Below are positions 45,101-53,184 of a DNA stretch of 64,000 nt, one piece after another. The stretch is from positions 310,001 through 374,000 of the forward strand of contig NZ_QPMM01000004.1 in the NCBI RefSeq assembly GCF_003419895.1, in the 5' to 3' direction. The notes under the pieces were generated by a model, which saw only the letters and a program-made list of their open reading frames with translations, was not told the origin of the DNA and ran no database searches. Origin of the DNA: Chitinophaga silvatica (GTDB lineage: Bacteria; Bacteroidota; Bacteroidia; Chitinophagales; Chitinophagaceae). Position 1 is the first letter of the stretch; each line of letters begins with the position of its first letter. The position numbers were made by a program, and so were the translations under genes.

Positions 45101-45352
45101 ATAGGTATGTTACCGATTGCGTTGGCAACAGGTGGTGTGGCATCTACCAAAAATGGATTGGCCTGGGTAATTATTGGTGGTTTGATCAGTTCTATGTTCT
45201 TAACCCTGATAGTAGTACCTGTAATTTATATGATCGTTGATAAGATCATGGCTAAATTCGGAATAGGTCGTATATCCGGTAAGCGTTACATCCGTCAGCG
45301 GATGGTAGCTTCTTACGAAGAAGTTCCTTTAAATGAAATTCATCAGAATTAA
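42170..45352 (+). CDS. RND multidrug efflux permease, HAE1/AcrB type
   Basis: A 1060-residue inner-membrane proton antiporter. TM1 is at residues 11-29; the porter loop follows (ATIYPGASPNEVESTVTKKIEDAI); TM helices 2-6 carry the proton-relay GLSLVVGILVDDAIVVLENIYRHMEMG (adjacent Asp pair, about 399-404), and the second half repeats the layout with IMLIGLVAKNAIILVDFTNQ. These fit HAE1-type drug exporters rather than heavy-metal (HME) ones. It ends a TetR-TetR-TolC-adaptor-RND operon with a terminator 40 bp downstream. The substrate is unknown. Confidence 0.96.
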   Translation: MKITEVSIKRPTIVVVVFTILTLLGVMSYKALNYELLPKFSSPVVTIATIYPGASPNEVESTVTKKIEDAIASMEKIKKIISKSSESLSVITIELNNDANVDIALQDAQRKVNAILADLPGDAKAPSLNKFSIDDLPIMTLSATANMDDKQFYDLVDKKLQPLLSRLPGVAQVSLIGGQEREIQINVDPKRLQAFNMSILQLRQLITNANLDFPTGKVKTANEQILIRLAGKYKNVDQLRNLVIKTTDNGTQVRLSDVADVQDAQKDAERIARVDGVNAIALQVQKQTDANAVTVSEEMKKAISKIEKDYAANGLKILIANDSSDFTLESADSVIHDLILAVILVAIVMLLFLHSIRSALFVMISIPASLIATFIGMKLMGFSLNLMSLLGLSLVVGILVDDAIVVLENIYRHMEMGKNRVRAAFDGVKEIGFTVTSITLVIVVVFLPISLTNELVSKILREFCVVVMISTMLSLLSSFMIVPLLSSRFGKLEHITGKNIFEKFILWFEGQLQRFTNWMTGLLKWALNHKLATVIVAVGLLFASFMLLGKGYIGGEFIPKGDRGQFIIMLEMPKDASVEQTNQATRTVEKYLNKKPEITRLITTVGQTSEDGFGTAQSTAYKSEITVMLVDPKQRLDGSDIYAAKIKKELKAILPGVKVKTTDVSILGTAERAPVELVVMGTELDSVMNFARKAMDTLRTVDGATEIKLSVENGNPEINVQVDRDKMSALGLTLDAVGGTMQTAFSGTADDSKVKFRQGDYEYDINIRFDAFNRKNLDDVSNIQFQNSKGQLIKLAQFATITEGSGPSHLERRDKNTSVSVQAQVMGRPSGTVTQEFAAKLEKMQKPVGINYLFGGDAENQGDSFGTLGAALLISIVMVYLIMVALYDNYIYPFVVLFSIPLAIIGALLALALTNNTLNIFTILGMIMLIGLVAKNAIILVDFTNQMKEQGQSTYQALIHANNARLRPILMTTIAMVIGMLPIALATGGVASTKNGLAWVIIGGLISSMFLTLIVVPVIYMIVDKIMAKFGIGRISGKRYIRQRMVASYEEVPLNEIHQN

Positions 45353-45394
45353 AGATATGTTACTAACAGTGTAACAGTTGTAGGTTTAGGTAAT

Positions 45395-45427
45395 AGCCGG
45401 AGTACTCTTACTCCGGCTTATTTTTTT
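45395..45427 (+). terminator. Terminator of the efflux operon
   Basis: A 10-bp stem AGCCGGAGTA / TACTCCGGCT with a CTCT loop is followed by TATTTTTTT. Confidence 0.9.
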
Positions 45428-45519
45428 ATGGGTACTTTGATATTCACATTAAATTCTTTAGTTTTTACAAGTTTTGAGAGTAGATGGATTGTACTTTTAT
45501 CGGAATTTAAAACTTTCAT

Positions 45520-46383
45520 ATGAAAAGACTAGCAACTATTGTATTGTGTTTATCGACCCCCTTTTTTGTTAAAGCTCAACAAATTATTAAGGGAGTGCCA
45601 TCACCAGAAAGTATTGTGGCATATAAAGACGGATATTTTGTTTCATCAATTGGTGAGAAGCTGGAACCAATTAAAAAGGATGGAGACGGAGCTATCGCTT
45701 TCGTTGATAAATCCGGTAAGGTTAAATCGCCAAAATACTTCGATGAAGTATTGAATGCACCTAAGGGTATTGATATTGTAGGAAGCAGGTTATATGTAGC
45801 AGATATTGATCACGTAAAAGGATTTGATATTGTTACAAAGAAGAAGATTTTTGATCTTGATCTCGAAAAAAGCGCGAAACTGCTGAATGATATATTCATC
45901 GTAAACGAAAACCTGCTGTTGGTAACAGATTCATTTACCGGTGATGTTTTATCGGTAAACCTTTCTAATGGCACCACCACTAAACTGGGTGTTATTGCCG
46001 GGGCTAACGGGATACTGTATGACCGCAAGTCTGATCTTGTTTATGTTTGTTCTATGGGGGAACAAATGAAGGGGCAAGGTAAACTGTTTACCAGAAAGTT
46101 AAAAGATAACGGTTCAAAATTTACAGAAGTAAGTGGCTCTCCGGTTGGATTGTTTGATGGAATTGTTCAGCTGGAAGATGGGAATATTGTATTGTCTGAC
46201 TGGCAAAATCTGAGTGGCGAAAAAGCAGGATTTCTGGTGACATATAATCCGGCTACCAAAGAGGTTACCCGGAAAGAAGTAAAGCACGGACCAGCTGATA
46301 TAGCATTAGATAAGGCAAACAGGAAATTGCTTATTCCGCAGTTGTTGGATAGTGAAATAGTAGTTGTAGGATTACCTAAGTAA
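45520..46383 (+). CDS. SMP-30/gluconolactonase-like beta-propeller protein
   Basis: A 287-residue exported protein. A signal peptide (1-19, VKAQ) precedes a beta-propeller of SMP-30/NHL type with repeated blade patterns (VLNAPKGIDIVGSRLYVADIDHVKGFDI; LLNDIFIVNENLLLVTDSFTGDVLSV; GANGILYDRKSDLVYVCS; GLFDGIVQLEDGNIVLSDW). No conserved catalytic metal cluster was assigned, so it may bind rather than hydrolyse a sugar lactone or ester. It is a single gene after the efflux operon terminator. Confidence 0.75.
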   Translation: MKRLATIVLCLSTPFFVKAQQIIKGVPSPESIVAYKDGYFVSSIGEKLEPIKKDGDGAIAFVDKSGKVKSPKYFDEVLNAPKGIDIVGSRLYVADIDHVKGFDIVTKKKIFDLDLEKSAKLLNDIFIVNENLLLVTDSFTGDVLSVNLSNGTTTKLGVIAGANGILYDRKSDLVYVCSMGEQMKGQGKLFTRKLKDNGSKFTEVSGSPVGLFDGIVQLEDGNIVLSDWQNLSGEKAGFLVTYNPATKEVTRKEVKHGPADIALDKANRKLLIPQLLDSEIVVVGLPK

Positions 46384-46397
46384 ATAATATTCTTTGT

Positions 46398-46442
46398 AAA
46401 AATTAAGGTGCTAAGACTCATGTTTTAGCACCTTAATTTTTT
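46398..46442 (+). terminator. Terminator after the propeller gene
   Basis: AATTAAGGTGCTAA pairs with TTAGCACCTTAATT (loop GACTCATGTT), followed by TTTT. It lies between two convergent genes. Confidence 0.85.
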
Positions 46443-46544
46443 ATATCAATTATTAAGATTTAATCATTTTGCAACGGCAGGGCCAGGATCTACGCGATTG
46501 TAATGCTTACTGTCTGATAGCGGTGATCCTGACCTTTTTAAATA

Positions 46545-47960
46545 TTATATACTTGCATTTTTTCTTACCTCATCAAAAGTATATTCGCGGGTGATGTGGC
46601 CATTTTCGAAAACAGTTTCCATTATATCCGTAGCATCAGGATATTCCTGTATGCCAACAGTTTCAAATTGTTGTTGTGGTTGAATTAATTTTAATTTTCC
46701 TGCTTTTGATTTTTTGAAAGAAGTTCTGAGATTTCCTGCCCGATCTAACTCTACGGGTGATTTCTGTACATCAACTCCTACCCCATTAACAACAGCATAA
46801 GAACATTTTAATGCAAATTCCTGAGTATCACGATTAACCCGCTGTAATAGTGCTCCGCCCATACCGAGAACCAGATTTTCAGCACTTATTCCAGCCAGTT
46901 TCAATGCCTCAAATATTTCCGGGATTGAGGAATAGCTAATACCATCGCCCTGTATAACTCTTACTTGTGGTGGTAATACTTTATATCCTTTTTCATTGAT
47001 TGTAAAACCAAATTTCTTCATCAGAATATCAAATACCCTGGTTAAGGTTTGAACGGGATCTCCACTATCAGGGCGTATAACCAGTGTGCCATTTCTTTGA
47101 AGGATCTGGTCTTTTAGTGCTGTACCCCAATATTCTTCACATGCTCTGAAGATATTATAAGAGTCGGATACACAGGCTATTGTACCAGTTGGAAAAGTAT
47201 CAAGAATGTGTTTGAATATTGTTAATTCGCCAGGTTCTCCCAAAAGTGTGCAGATAGAGTGTTCGGTGGCTGGAATAGATAAACCGGGTGCGGTGGCTGC
47301 GTTATAATATTTTTTTGCCAGTACAGATCCTGCGATGGTATCGCTCCCGGAGAAGTTTACCAGGTGTGCACTACCGCCAATTCCTGCGCTTTCAACGGAG
47401 CTGGCGCCTCTGAAACCAAAATCATTCAACACAAATTCAATTCCGCCAAAAGATTGTTCACTGGCTGTTTCGTTATAATAGCGGGTAACAATTTTCTTTA
47501 TTTCTCTTGATAATGAAGCTACGGTACAAGGATACCAGACCTGCATCAGTAAAGTTTCTAGGAAGTTGGTTAACCAGAAACATTCCGGATCTGTATTCTC
47601 AATTGTCATTAATACATTCCGTACGGGTACAGACATGCCTTCCGGTACTGCTTTAACTCTTACGGGTAATTTTCCACCGTAACGTTCTATGATATATTCG
47701 AACTTAGTTCTGTCGAAAACATCTGTTCTTCCAAAAACTTCTTTGAGTGTTTGTTCTGCTTCATCCAGTTTCTCTTTAGTAAATACAGGACCTTCAAGAT
47801 ATTCTTTCAAAAAGTATTGCAGGCCATAAACTACAGTTTCATCGAATTTTCCGCCACGACTTTCGAGATAGGAATAAATATATTGGGTACCTGGGATGTA
47901 TAATTTATGGTGAGAATATTTGTAAGCATCGGCGAGTAAAATGAGATTATCTTTTGTCAT
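46545..47960 (-). CDS. nadV: Nicotinamide phosphoribosyltransferase
   Basis: This enzyme (NAMPT) makes nicotinamide mononucleotide from nicotinamide and PRPP, the first step of NAD salvage. The 471-residue protein has the family pattern: LADAYKYSHHKLYIPGTQYIYSYLESRGG at the start, NDFGFRGASSVESAGIGGSAHLVNF, AATAPGLSIPATEHS, CVSDSYNIFRACEEYWG, VIRPDSGDPVQTL, IQGDGISYSSI and NLVLGMGGALLQRVNRDTQEFALKCSYAVVNG. It lies 18 bp downstream of nadM-Nudix, and both are downstream of nrtR, giving a salvage cassette: NadV makes NMN and NadM converts it to NAD. Confidence 0.96.
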   Translation of the reverse strand: MTKDNLILLADAYKYSHHKLYIPGTQYIYSYLESRGGKFDETVVYGLQYFLKEYLEGPVFTKEKLDEAEQTLKEVFGRTDVFDRTKFEYIIERYGGKLPVRVKAVPEGMSVPVRNVLMTIENTDPECFWLTNFLETLLMQVWYPCTVASLSREIKKIVTRYYNETASEQSFGGIEFVLNDFGFRGASSVESAGIGGSAHLVNFSGSDTIAGSVLAKKYYNAATAPGLSIPATEHSICTLLGEPGELTIFKHILDTFPTGTIACVSDSYNIFRACEEYWGTALKDQILQRNGTLVIRPDSGDPVQTLTRVFDILMKKFGFTINEKGYKVLPPQVRVIQGDGISYSSIPEIFEALKLAGISAENLVLGMGGALLQRVNRDTQEFALKCSYAVVNGVGVDVQKSPVELDRAGNLRTSFKKSKAGKLKLIQPQQQFETVGIQEYPDATDIMETVFENGHITREYTFDEVRKNASI

Positions 47961-47977
47961 AGTTCCATGTTTTGCGC

Positions 47978-48883
47978 TTAGTAAGCCATTTTTTCAATAA
48001 GTTTTGTCAGTAAGGGGATGTGTGTATCGATTATTTCTCCATTTTCTATTAATTGTGGTATATCCTTTACGGTTATCCATTTAAGAGCCGCCAGATCATC
48101 ACTGGGGGTAGGAATACCATCTATAAGATTAGTGCTGAATAAGGTGGTGATGATTTTATTTGCTTCGTGTTTATAGCGCCAGTCGTTTACTCTCAATGAA
48201 GCAACATATACGGGAGCTGAAACAGTGATATTTCCGCATTCTTCTTGTAATTCCCTTACAGCGGCAATTTCAAAGCTTTCATCCGTAGGGTCGGCAAACC
48301 CTCCTGGTAGGCGCCAGGCTTGTTCCTTTGGTTTTCTTCCTAAAAGCAATTCCTGCTTATCATTTCTGAATACGGCTATATCTACAGTTGGGAAAGCTGT
48401 TGGAAACAGGCTGTAGGTATTGTAAATAATACCTGCGCGAAAGGCTTCTGTATCGAGTACTTTGTCGGAAATTGCGTCTCTCAGTGCAGTAGCATTATAG
48501 TCCTGAACCGGAGGCAGTGAAGTAGTTGGAAATTTGCCGGAATAGCTTTCTATAAAGCTATCTCTGCTTCCGTATAATAGAAAGGTTTCGTGTGGAAAGG
48601 TAGTTTGCAGCAATTCGTCGAGGGTCTTAGACCATACATTATCACTTTTCTGATCGCTCAATGGTAGAATAATGATATTAGGAAATTGCTGCTTGATCAT
48701 TCTTTCCCGAGTATAGTAGTCGAGCGGATTTTTTCTGCTGCCTTTTACCGGTGCAACACCAAGAACGATCACTATTTTATTGTGATGTTGTTCTACTTCC
48801 TTTATCAGGGCGAGGTGGCCTTCGTGTAAAGAAGGTGTTTGGAACCTGGCTATTATTATGCCTGTAGATCTGGAGTGTTGCAT
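47978..48883 (-). CDS. nadM: Bifunctional NMN adenylyltransferase / Nudix hydrolase
   Basis: A 301-residue two-domain protein. The N-terminal half is an NMN adenylyltransferase (IIIARFQTPSLHEGHLALI with the HxGH motif; GSRKNPLDYYTRERMIKQQFP; LLYGSRDSFIESYSG) that forms NAD from NMN. The C-terminal half (about 180-295) is a Nudix domain (ADP-ribose pyrophosphatase type). Its Nudix box reads GGFADPTDESFEIAAVRELQEECG: the REx2EE part is intact, but one residue is inserted between the Gly and the first Glu. The start at 48883 is preferred because the upstream in-frame ATG lies within the operator region. It is regulated by NrtR encoded just upstream. Confidence 0.92.
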   Translation of the reverse strand: MQHSRSTGIIIARFQTPSLHEGHLALIKEVEQHHNKIVIVLGVAPVKGSRKNPLDYYTRERMIKQQFPNIIILPLSDQKSDNVWSKTLDELLQTTFPHETFLLYGSRDSFIESYSGKFPTTSLPPVQDYNATALRDAISDKVLDTEAFRAGIIYNTYSLFPTAFPTVDIAVFRNDKQELLLGRKPKEQAWRLPGGFADPTDESFEIAAVRELQEECGNITVSAPVYVASLRVNDWRYKHEANKIITTLFSTNLIDGIPTPSDDLAALKWITVKDIPQLIENGEIIDTHIPLLTKLIEKMAY

Positions 48884-48893
48884 AAAATGTTGT

Positions 48894-48914
48894 TTTGTGT
48901 AATTGTTACACAAA
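48894..48914 (-). promoter_or_regulatory. Candidate NrtR operator 1 overlapping the nadM promoter
   Basis: A perfect palindrome: TTTGTGTAA, 3 bp, TTACACAAA. On the minus strand it overlaps a TATATTTG -7 element (48911-48918), with a TTG 16 bp upstream of it. A repressor bound here would block initiation at nadM-nadV. Confidence 0.65.
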
Positions 48915-48918
48915 TATA
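48911..48918 (-). promoter_or_regulatory. Candidate -7 element of the nadM-nadV promoter
   Basis: TATATTTG matches TAnnTTTG; a TTG at 48935-48937 is well placed for the -33 element. It overlaps operator 1. Confidence 0.5.
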
Positions 48919-48944
48919 TAACGACGAATTTAAACAACAAAATA

Positions 48945-48967
48945 TTTTATGTAAAAAATACACAAAA
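48945..48967 (-). promoter_or_regulatory. Candidate NrtR operator 2
   Basis: TTTTATGTA, 5 bp, TACACAAAA: the same TGTGTA-N5-TACACA layout as operator 1 with one mismatch. It lies upstream of the nadM promoter, between nrtR and nadM. Confidence 0.5.
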
Positions 48968-48978
48968 CATTAAAAAAG

Positions 48979-49665
48979 CTAAATCTCGAAAGCCATTCCT
49001 TCCTTTTGTAGCTTAAAGTAACGTGCTTCATCGAAGGAGAATAGTTTGGCGGGGCGTCCTTGAGATACCTGTTTTTGCTGTTCGTTATGAGCAATCAGAA
49101 TACCCAGATGCTTGATCTTTTTTTGGAAATTTCGGCGATCAATTGGCCGGTCGAGCAGTGTTTCGTATAATTTTTCGAGATCAGCGATCGGGAATTTCTT
49201 ATCCAGCAGTTCAAATCCAACCGGTTCGTATCTGAACTTATTTCTGAGTCGCTGTACCGCCACATCAATAATGGTAGCATGATCGAATGCGAGTGGAGGG
49301 AGGTCTTTGATATTGAACCATTCTGCGTCTTCGGCATCCGAACTGGCGGCAAGTTTGAAGTTCGTAGGGTTTACCAATCCGAAGTAGGCAACCGATACAA
49401 TTCTGCCTCTTGGATCTCTGCCCGCTTTACCGAAGGTATATAATTGTTCGAGGTAGTTGATTCTGACGCCAGATTCAGTTTCCAATTCACGGGTCACGGC
49501 TTCTTCCAGTGATTCATCGTCGAGCACAAATCCGCCAGGCAAGGCCCAGCTATGAAGAAACGGAGGTATAGTACGTTTTATTAAAAGTACTTCTATACCT
49601 TCCTTGGGCTTATATCCGAAAACAACTGCGTCGACAGTTAATTTAATGTTTTGTTTGATAGACAA
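48979..49665 (-). CDS. nrtR: NrtR-type transcriptional regulator (Nudix-related)
   Basis: NrtR regulators repress NAD-biosynthesis genes and respond to ADP-ribose or related nucleotides. The 228-residue protein has an N-terminal Nudix-like domain (about 10-140) with a degenerate box GGFVLDDESLEEAVTRELETESGV, where the first Glu of the catalytic EE pair is Thr, as expected for a sensor rather than an enzyme. The C-terminal winged helix (about 150-225) ends in QGRPAKLFSFDEARYFKL. It precedes nadM and nadV, with two candidate operators in between. A related sugar regulator (AraR type) has the same fold, but the neighbours favour NAD control. Confidence 0.88.
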   Translation of the reverse strand: MSIKQNIKLTVDAVVFGYKPKEGIEVLLIKRTIPPFLHSWALPGGFVLDDESLEEAVTRELETESGVRINYLEQLYTFGKAGRDPRGRIVSVAYFGLVNPTNFKLAASSDAEDAEWFNIKDLPPLAFDHATIIDVAVQRLRNKFRYEPVGFELLDKKFPIADLEKLYETLLDRPIDRRNFQKKIKHLGILIAHNEQQKQVSQGRPAKLFSFDEARYFKLQKEGMAFEI

Positions 49666-49675
49666 CTCCGTTTGA

Positions 49676-50083
49676 TTATTTAGCTTGAAGATATTGATCT
49701 AACTGGGCGGTGCCTTTATGTAAATTTACGAACAATGGGTTTTTTTGGGGATCAAAAACGATGATGGTATTTTGTTCCCAAATATCCTGTGGGGCTGGCA
49801 GTTCTATGATAACTTCCTGGCCATTCAGACGTTGAAACAGGAGGCTGTCTTTTTTTGCAAGATGGCCTTTAAACTGGTGTTGATCCAGATACTCCATTAA
49901 ATTTTTTCTGAGTTGTAGAACAGAATCGGTGAGCGGACCGGGAGCTGGTTTAAACTCTCTGTACACGTAGCATTTTTCATTAATAACGTCGTAAGCAGAT
50001 CTATCTTTGGTGGTTTCACGAGTTCCTGAATTACATGCAAATAATGCAGTAGAGATAAGCAGGAAAGACCATAATTTTTTCAT
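49676..50083 (-). CDS. Lipoprotein of unknown function
   Basis: A 135-residue lipoprotein starting MKKLWSFLLISTALFAC with lipobox LFAC. The mature part is alpha/beta without a recognised family (KCYVYREFKPAPGPLTDSVLQ; EVIIELPAPQDIWEQNTIIVF). It lies 10 bp upstream of nrtR and 14 bp downstream of the NTF2-like gene, so it may share a message with them, although no functional link is apparent. Confidence 0.6.
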   Translation of the reverse strand: MKKLWSFLLISTALFACNSGTRETTKDRSAYDVINEKCYVYREFKPAPGPLTDSVLQLRKNLMEYLDQHQFKGHLAKKDSLLFQRLNGQEVIIELPAPQDIWEQNTIIVFDPQKNPLFVNLHKGTAQLDQYLQAK

Positions 50084-50097
50084 ACTGTAAGTAGCTT

Positions 50098-50493
50098 TTA
50101 ATTTTCGTAGCAGTCGTAATTGCGCTGCCTGTAAATTTTTCCATCCCTGAATTCAATAACGCTACAAATAAAGGCTTTTAGTATCTGACCTCTGCGAAAT
50201 TGTCCGGCATCCACTCCTATTTCGCCTGTCCAGGTAGCTTCCACGACTAATGAATTGCCTGATTCTACTACCTTAACCACGCTGAAATGTTGGGATTTCA
50301 GGATGATTTTGTTGGTAGCCATGCTTTCCATCATCACGTCGAAGTTTCGTTGTTTTACTTCATCAGACAACAGATTAGGATAAGCCGTTTGTACGATATT
50401 AGGATGAAAAATGGAGGCATATTCAGTGGCATCTACTGAAAACTTTTCAAGCAGATGGAAGTACCGGTATATGAGCGCCAGCTTTTCGTCCAT
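50098..50493 (-). CDS. NTF2/SnoaL-like protein
   Basis: A 131-residue protein with the NTF2-like cone fold: an N-terminal helix pair (LALIYRYFHLLEKFSVDATEYASIFHPN), then a beta-sheet (SLVVEATWTGEI, LKAFICSVIEFRDGKIYRQRNYDCYE). Such SnoaL-like proteins are often isomerases or hydrolases of small molecules, but no catalytic residue is clear here. No signal peptide, so cytoplasmic. It precedes the lipoprotein and nrtR. Confidence 0.75.
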   Translation of the reverse strand: MDEKLALIYRYFHLLEKFSVDATEYASIFHPNIVQTAYPNLLSDEVKQRNFDVMMESMATNKIILKSQHFSVVKVVESGNSLVVEATWTGEIGVDAGQFRRGQILKAFICSVIEFRDGKIYRQRNYDCYEN

Positions 50494-50556
50494 TTAACAG
50501 GGATAAATTTATGCGAAAATAAGCATTAGGTACGATCGAATTCTATTTTGCAAGGT

Positions 50557-51840
50557 CTACTGCACGCTTGTAAAAGCTAATTTATCCTTATTGTTGGTTT
50601 TATCGATGATCTTATATACCAATTTTAATACGCTGAGAGTACCGTCGTAGTTGATTTTCGTGTTGTCTGTTGAGGTAGAGTTAGTGGAAAAAGAAAGTAC
50701 GGGAATATGCTTTTTAAAGAAGGTAGCATGATCAGAAAAGCTTGAAGCTGCATTTACATTTAATGGCAATTCCTGAGGAGTAACTTGTTGCAGGATGGAG
50801 GTCCAGTCGGCCGATGATGTGCTACCATTGATCTGTAGTGGTTTATCGGCAGATAGCTGTCCAATACCATCGAGGTTGATCATATAATTCACGGTACTCA
50901 GGTTAATGGTAGGGTGAGTAGCGAAATAATTTGATCCGGCAAGGTTTTGTTCTTTTCCTGAGAAGGCCACTATCAGGTAGTTGTTGTTGTGCAGGGCGGA
51001 GTTATGAAGTAACCTGGCCAGTTCCAGCAATGCGGCGATGCCGGTGGCATTGTCGTTTACCGGTATGGTTGCATCCCAGCCGGGGAAATCGTAATGGGCT
51101 CCTATTATGATGGTGTGTTCTGCCTTGTTGTTAATATATCCTATTACGTTAGTTCCGTTTCGTTTTATATCGTCGAAGGCCACTTTAAAATCGATTTGAA
51201 ATCCATTGGCGTCGTCTGAGCTTAGGATTTTACTGGTGCTGCTATCTACCCAAACAGCGGGGATAGAGAGAATGGCTACTGGTTCATCCAGCCATTTTTT
51301 GGCTTGTGGCAGGGTGGTATTGCCATTATAGAATACTATACCGGTGGCACCGGCTTTTTCGGCTTCTTTTCCGAGTTGGAAGCATTGTTGTAAAAGGGAT
51401 TTCTGGCTATTGGAGTCCAGATCTTCCATATTAATAAACCAGATATTATCGGGTTCATTAACGCCGGGTATTACTTCCCCTTTGGCGGTTTTTTCGGCGC
51501 TGAAAGGGAGGGGTAAAAACTGTTGGCCTGCTTCGAGGGATTTGTCGTTAATTGTCATTAAACAGTTAGCGGAAGGTTCCCGGGTTTCTTTTACGGTAAA
51601 TGTTTGCAGGTAGTTATCATTACCCATGGGGGTAAGACCGATTGTTTGCATTTGAGTAGAGAGGTAGGCAGCGGCTAGTTGTTCACCAGGGGCGCCGGTA
51701 CTACGACTTTCGAGCTGATTACTGCTCAAATAATTGATATGCGATTGTAGGTTGCCAATGGTTTTTCTGTCCTCTTTTTTCTGTGCATTTACGGATATGG
51801 TTATCACGACCAGTGGTAACAGCCAGGTAATCTTTTTCAC
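50557..51840 (-). CDS. M28 family metallopeptidase with PA domain
   Basis: A 427-residue exported zinc peptidase. Signal peptide 1-19; a PA-type insert (about 110-210); then the M28 core. Metal ligands are visible: GAHYDFPG (His, Asp), VNDNATGIAALLELAR (bridging Asp), the Glu in SGKEQNLAGS, MINLDGIGQLS (Asp) and FSDHATFFKK (His). The residue before the ligand Glu297, usually the catalytic-base Glu, is Lys296. It may be an altered-mechanism or impaired peptidase. It is divergent from gcvT. Confidence 0.82.
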   Translation of the reverse strand: MKKITWLLPLVVITISVNAQKKEDRKTIGNLQSHINYLSSNQLESRSTGAPGEQLAAAYLSTQMQTIGLTPMGNDNYLQTFTVKETREPSANCLMTINDKSLEAGQQFLPLPFSAEKTAKGEVIPGVNEPDNIWFINMEDLDSNSQKSLLQQCFQLGKEAEKAGATGIVFYNGNTTLPQAKKWLDEPVAILSIPAVWVDSSTSKILSSDDANGFQIDFKVAFDDIKRNGTNVIGYINNKAEHTIIIGAHYDFPGWDATIPVNDNATGIAALLELARLLHNSALHNNNYLIVAFSGKEQNLAGSNYFATHPTINLSTVNYMINLDGIGQLSADKPLQINGSTSSADWTSILQQVTPQELPLNVNAASSFSDHATFFKKHIPVLSFSTNSTSTDNTKINYDGTLSVLKLVYKIIDKTNNKDKLAFTSVQ

Positions 51841-52016
51841 AGCTTTAATATTGGGTGTTGTGGCAAAAGTACGAATTACCCCATTGGTACAATTAAAATC
51901 GGGCCAAATCTTTTTCTATCGTATTGTATTTTAAGTATTTGTAATGTAAATGAGACTGATCGTCTTGGATGTGTCATACCACGAGAAAGTCTGAACGTTA
52001 ATCGTTACCAAATGCC

Positions 52017-52024
52017 TATTTTTG
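52017..52024 (+). promoter_or_regulatory. Candidate -7 element for gcvT
   Basis: TATTTTTG matches TAnnTTTG and lies 21 bp before the gcvT start. Confidence 0.45.
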
Positions 52025-52045
52025 CCCCGTTTTTAAAAACGAAGT

Positions 52046-53134
52046 ATGAAGAACACGCCTTTTACTGAGAAGCACATTGCATTGGGTGCCAAGATGGCCC
52101 CATTTGCCGGTTACAACATGCCTATTTCCTACACTGGTATTAATGATGAGCATCAAGCGGTACGTACGAATGCCGGCGTATTTGATGTTAGTCATATGGG
52201 CGAGTTTATTTTAAAGGGTGAAAATGCACTGGACCTGATACAAAGAGTAACCAGCAATGATGCCTCAAAGCTCACTCCTGGTAAGGCACAGTATAGCTGC
52301 TTACCTAACAATGAAGGAGGGATAGTAGACGACTTGCTCGTTTACTGTATTGAGGAGAATAAAGTGTATATGCTGGTTGTAAATGCCAGTAATATAGAGA
52401 AGGACTGGAATTGGATCAGCGCTCACAATACCAAAGGTGTTGAGATGCAGAATATCTCTGACAGAACCTGTCTGCTGGCTATTCAGGGCCCTAATGCCAC
52501 TAGTATGCTGCAACCATTAACGGAAGTAGACCTGGTGAACATGAAGTACTATACCTTTGAAAAAGGAACTTTTGCCGGCGTACCAAATGTACTGATCAGT
52601 GCAACCGGTTATACTGGTTCGGGTGGAATTGAAATATACTTTGAAGATAAAGATGATGCAGCCAACAAGATCTGGGATGCACTTTTTGCAGCAGGAGGAC
52701 CAAAAGGCCTGAAGCCAATTGGTTTGGGAGCTCGTGATACCTTACGTCTTGAAATGGGATTCTGCCTCTATGGTAATGATATTGATGATACTACTTCTCC
52801 AATGGAAGCCGGACTGGCATGGATTACCAAATTCACTAAACCATTTACTTCCAGCGAGTTATTTGCACAACAGAAGGCAAATGGTGTTACCCGCAAACTG
52901 GTTGGTTTCGAAATGGTAGATAAGGGTATTCCTCGTCATGATTATGAAATTAAGGATGCAGAAGGCAATGTAATTGGTAAGGTAACTTCAGGAACTCAAT
53001 CCCCATCTTTGCAAAAAGCAATTGGTTTGGGTTATGTAAAAACTGCTTTTGCGACGCCAGATACAGAAATTTTCATCTCTGTACGAGATAAAGCACTTAA
53101 AGCGAAAGTGGTAAAAGTGCCTTTTCTGAGCTAG
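52046..53134 (+). CDS. gcvT: Aminomethyltransferase (glycine cleavage T protein)
   Basis: GcvT transfers the methylene group of aminomethyl-lipoyl H protein to tetrahydrofolate in the glycine cleavage system. The 362-residue protein starts [23 protein letters not shown] and has [48 protein letters not shown] (folate-site Asp), [33 protein letters not shown] and the C-terminal barrel [23 protein letters not shown]. Other glycine-cleavage genes are not beside it. It starts a co-directional run with an SRPBCC protein and comB. Confidence 0.96.
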   Translation: MKNTPFTEKHIALGAKMAPFAGYNMPISYTGINDEHQAVRTNAGVFDVSHMGEFILKGENALDLIQRVTSNDASKLTPGKAQYSCLPNNEGGIVDDLLVYCIEENKVYMLVVNASNIEKDWNWISAHNTKGVEMQNISDRTCLLAIQGPNATSMLQPLTEVDLVNMKYYTFEKGTFAGVPNVLISATGYTGSGGIEIYFEDKDDAANKIWDALFAAGGPKGLKPIGLGARDTLRLEMGFCLYGNDIDDTTSPMEAGLAWITKFTKPFTSSELFAQQKANGVTRKLVGFEMVDKGIPRHDYEIKDAEGNVIGKVTSGTQSPSLQKAIGLGYVKTAFATPDTEIFISVRDKALKAKVVKVPFLS

Positions 53135-53184
53135 GAATAGCGGTTTAAAGTTATTAATTTCGTTGACTTTATACCACCATATCT

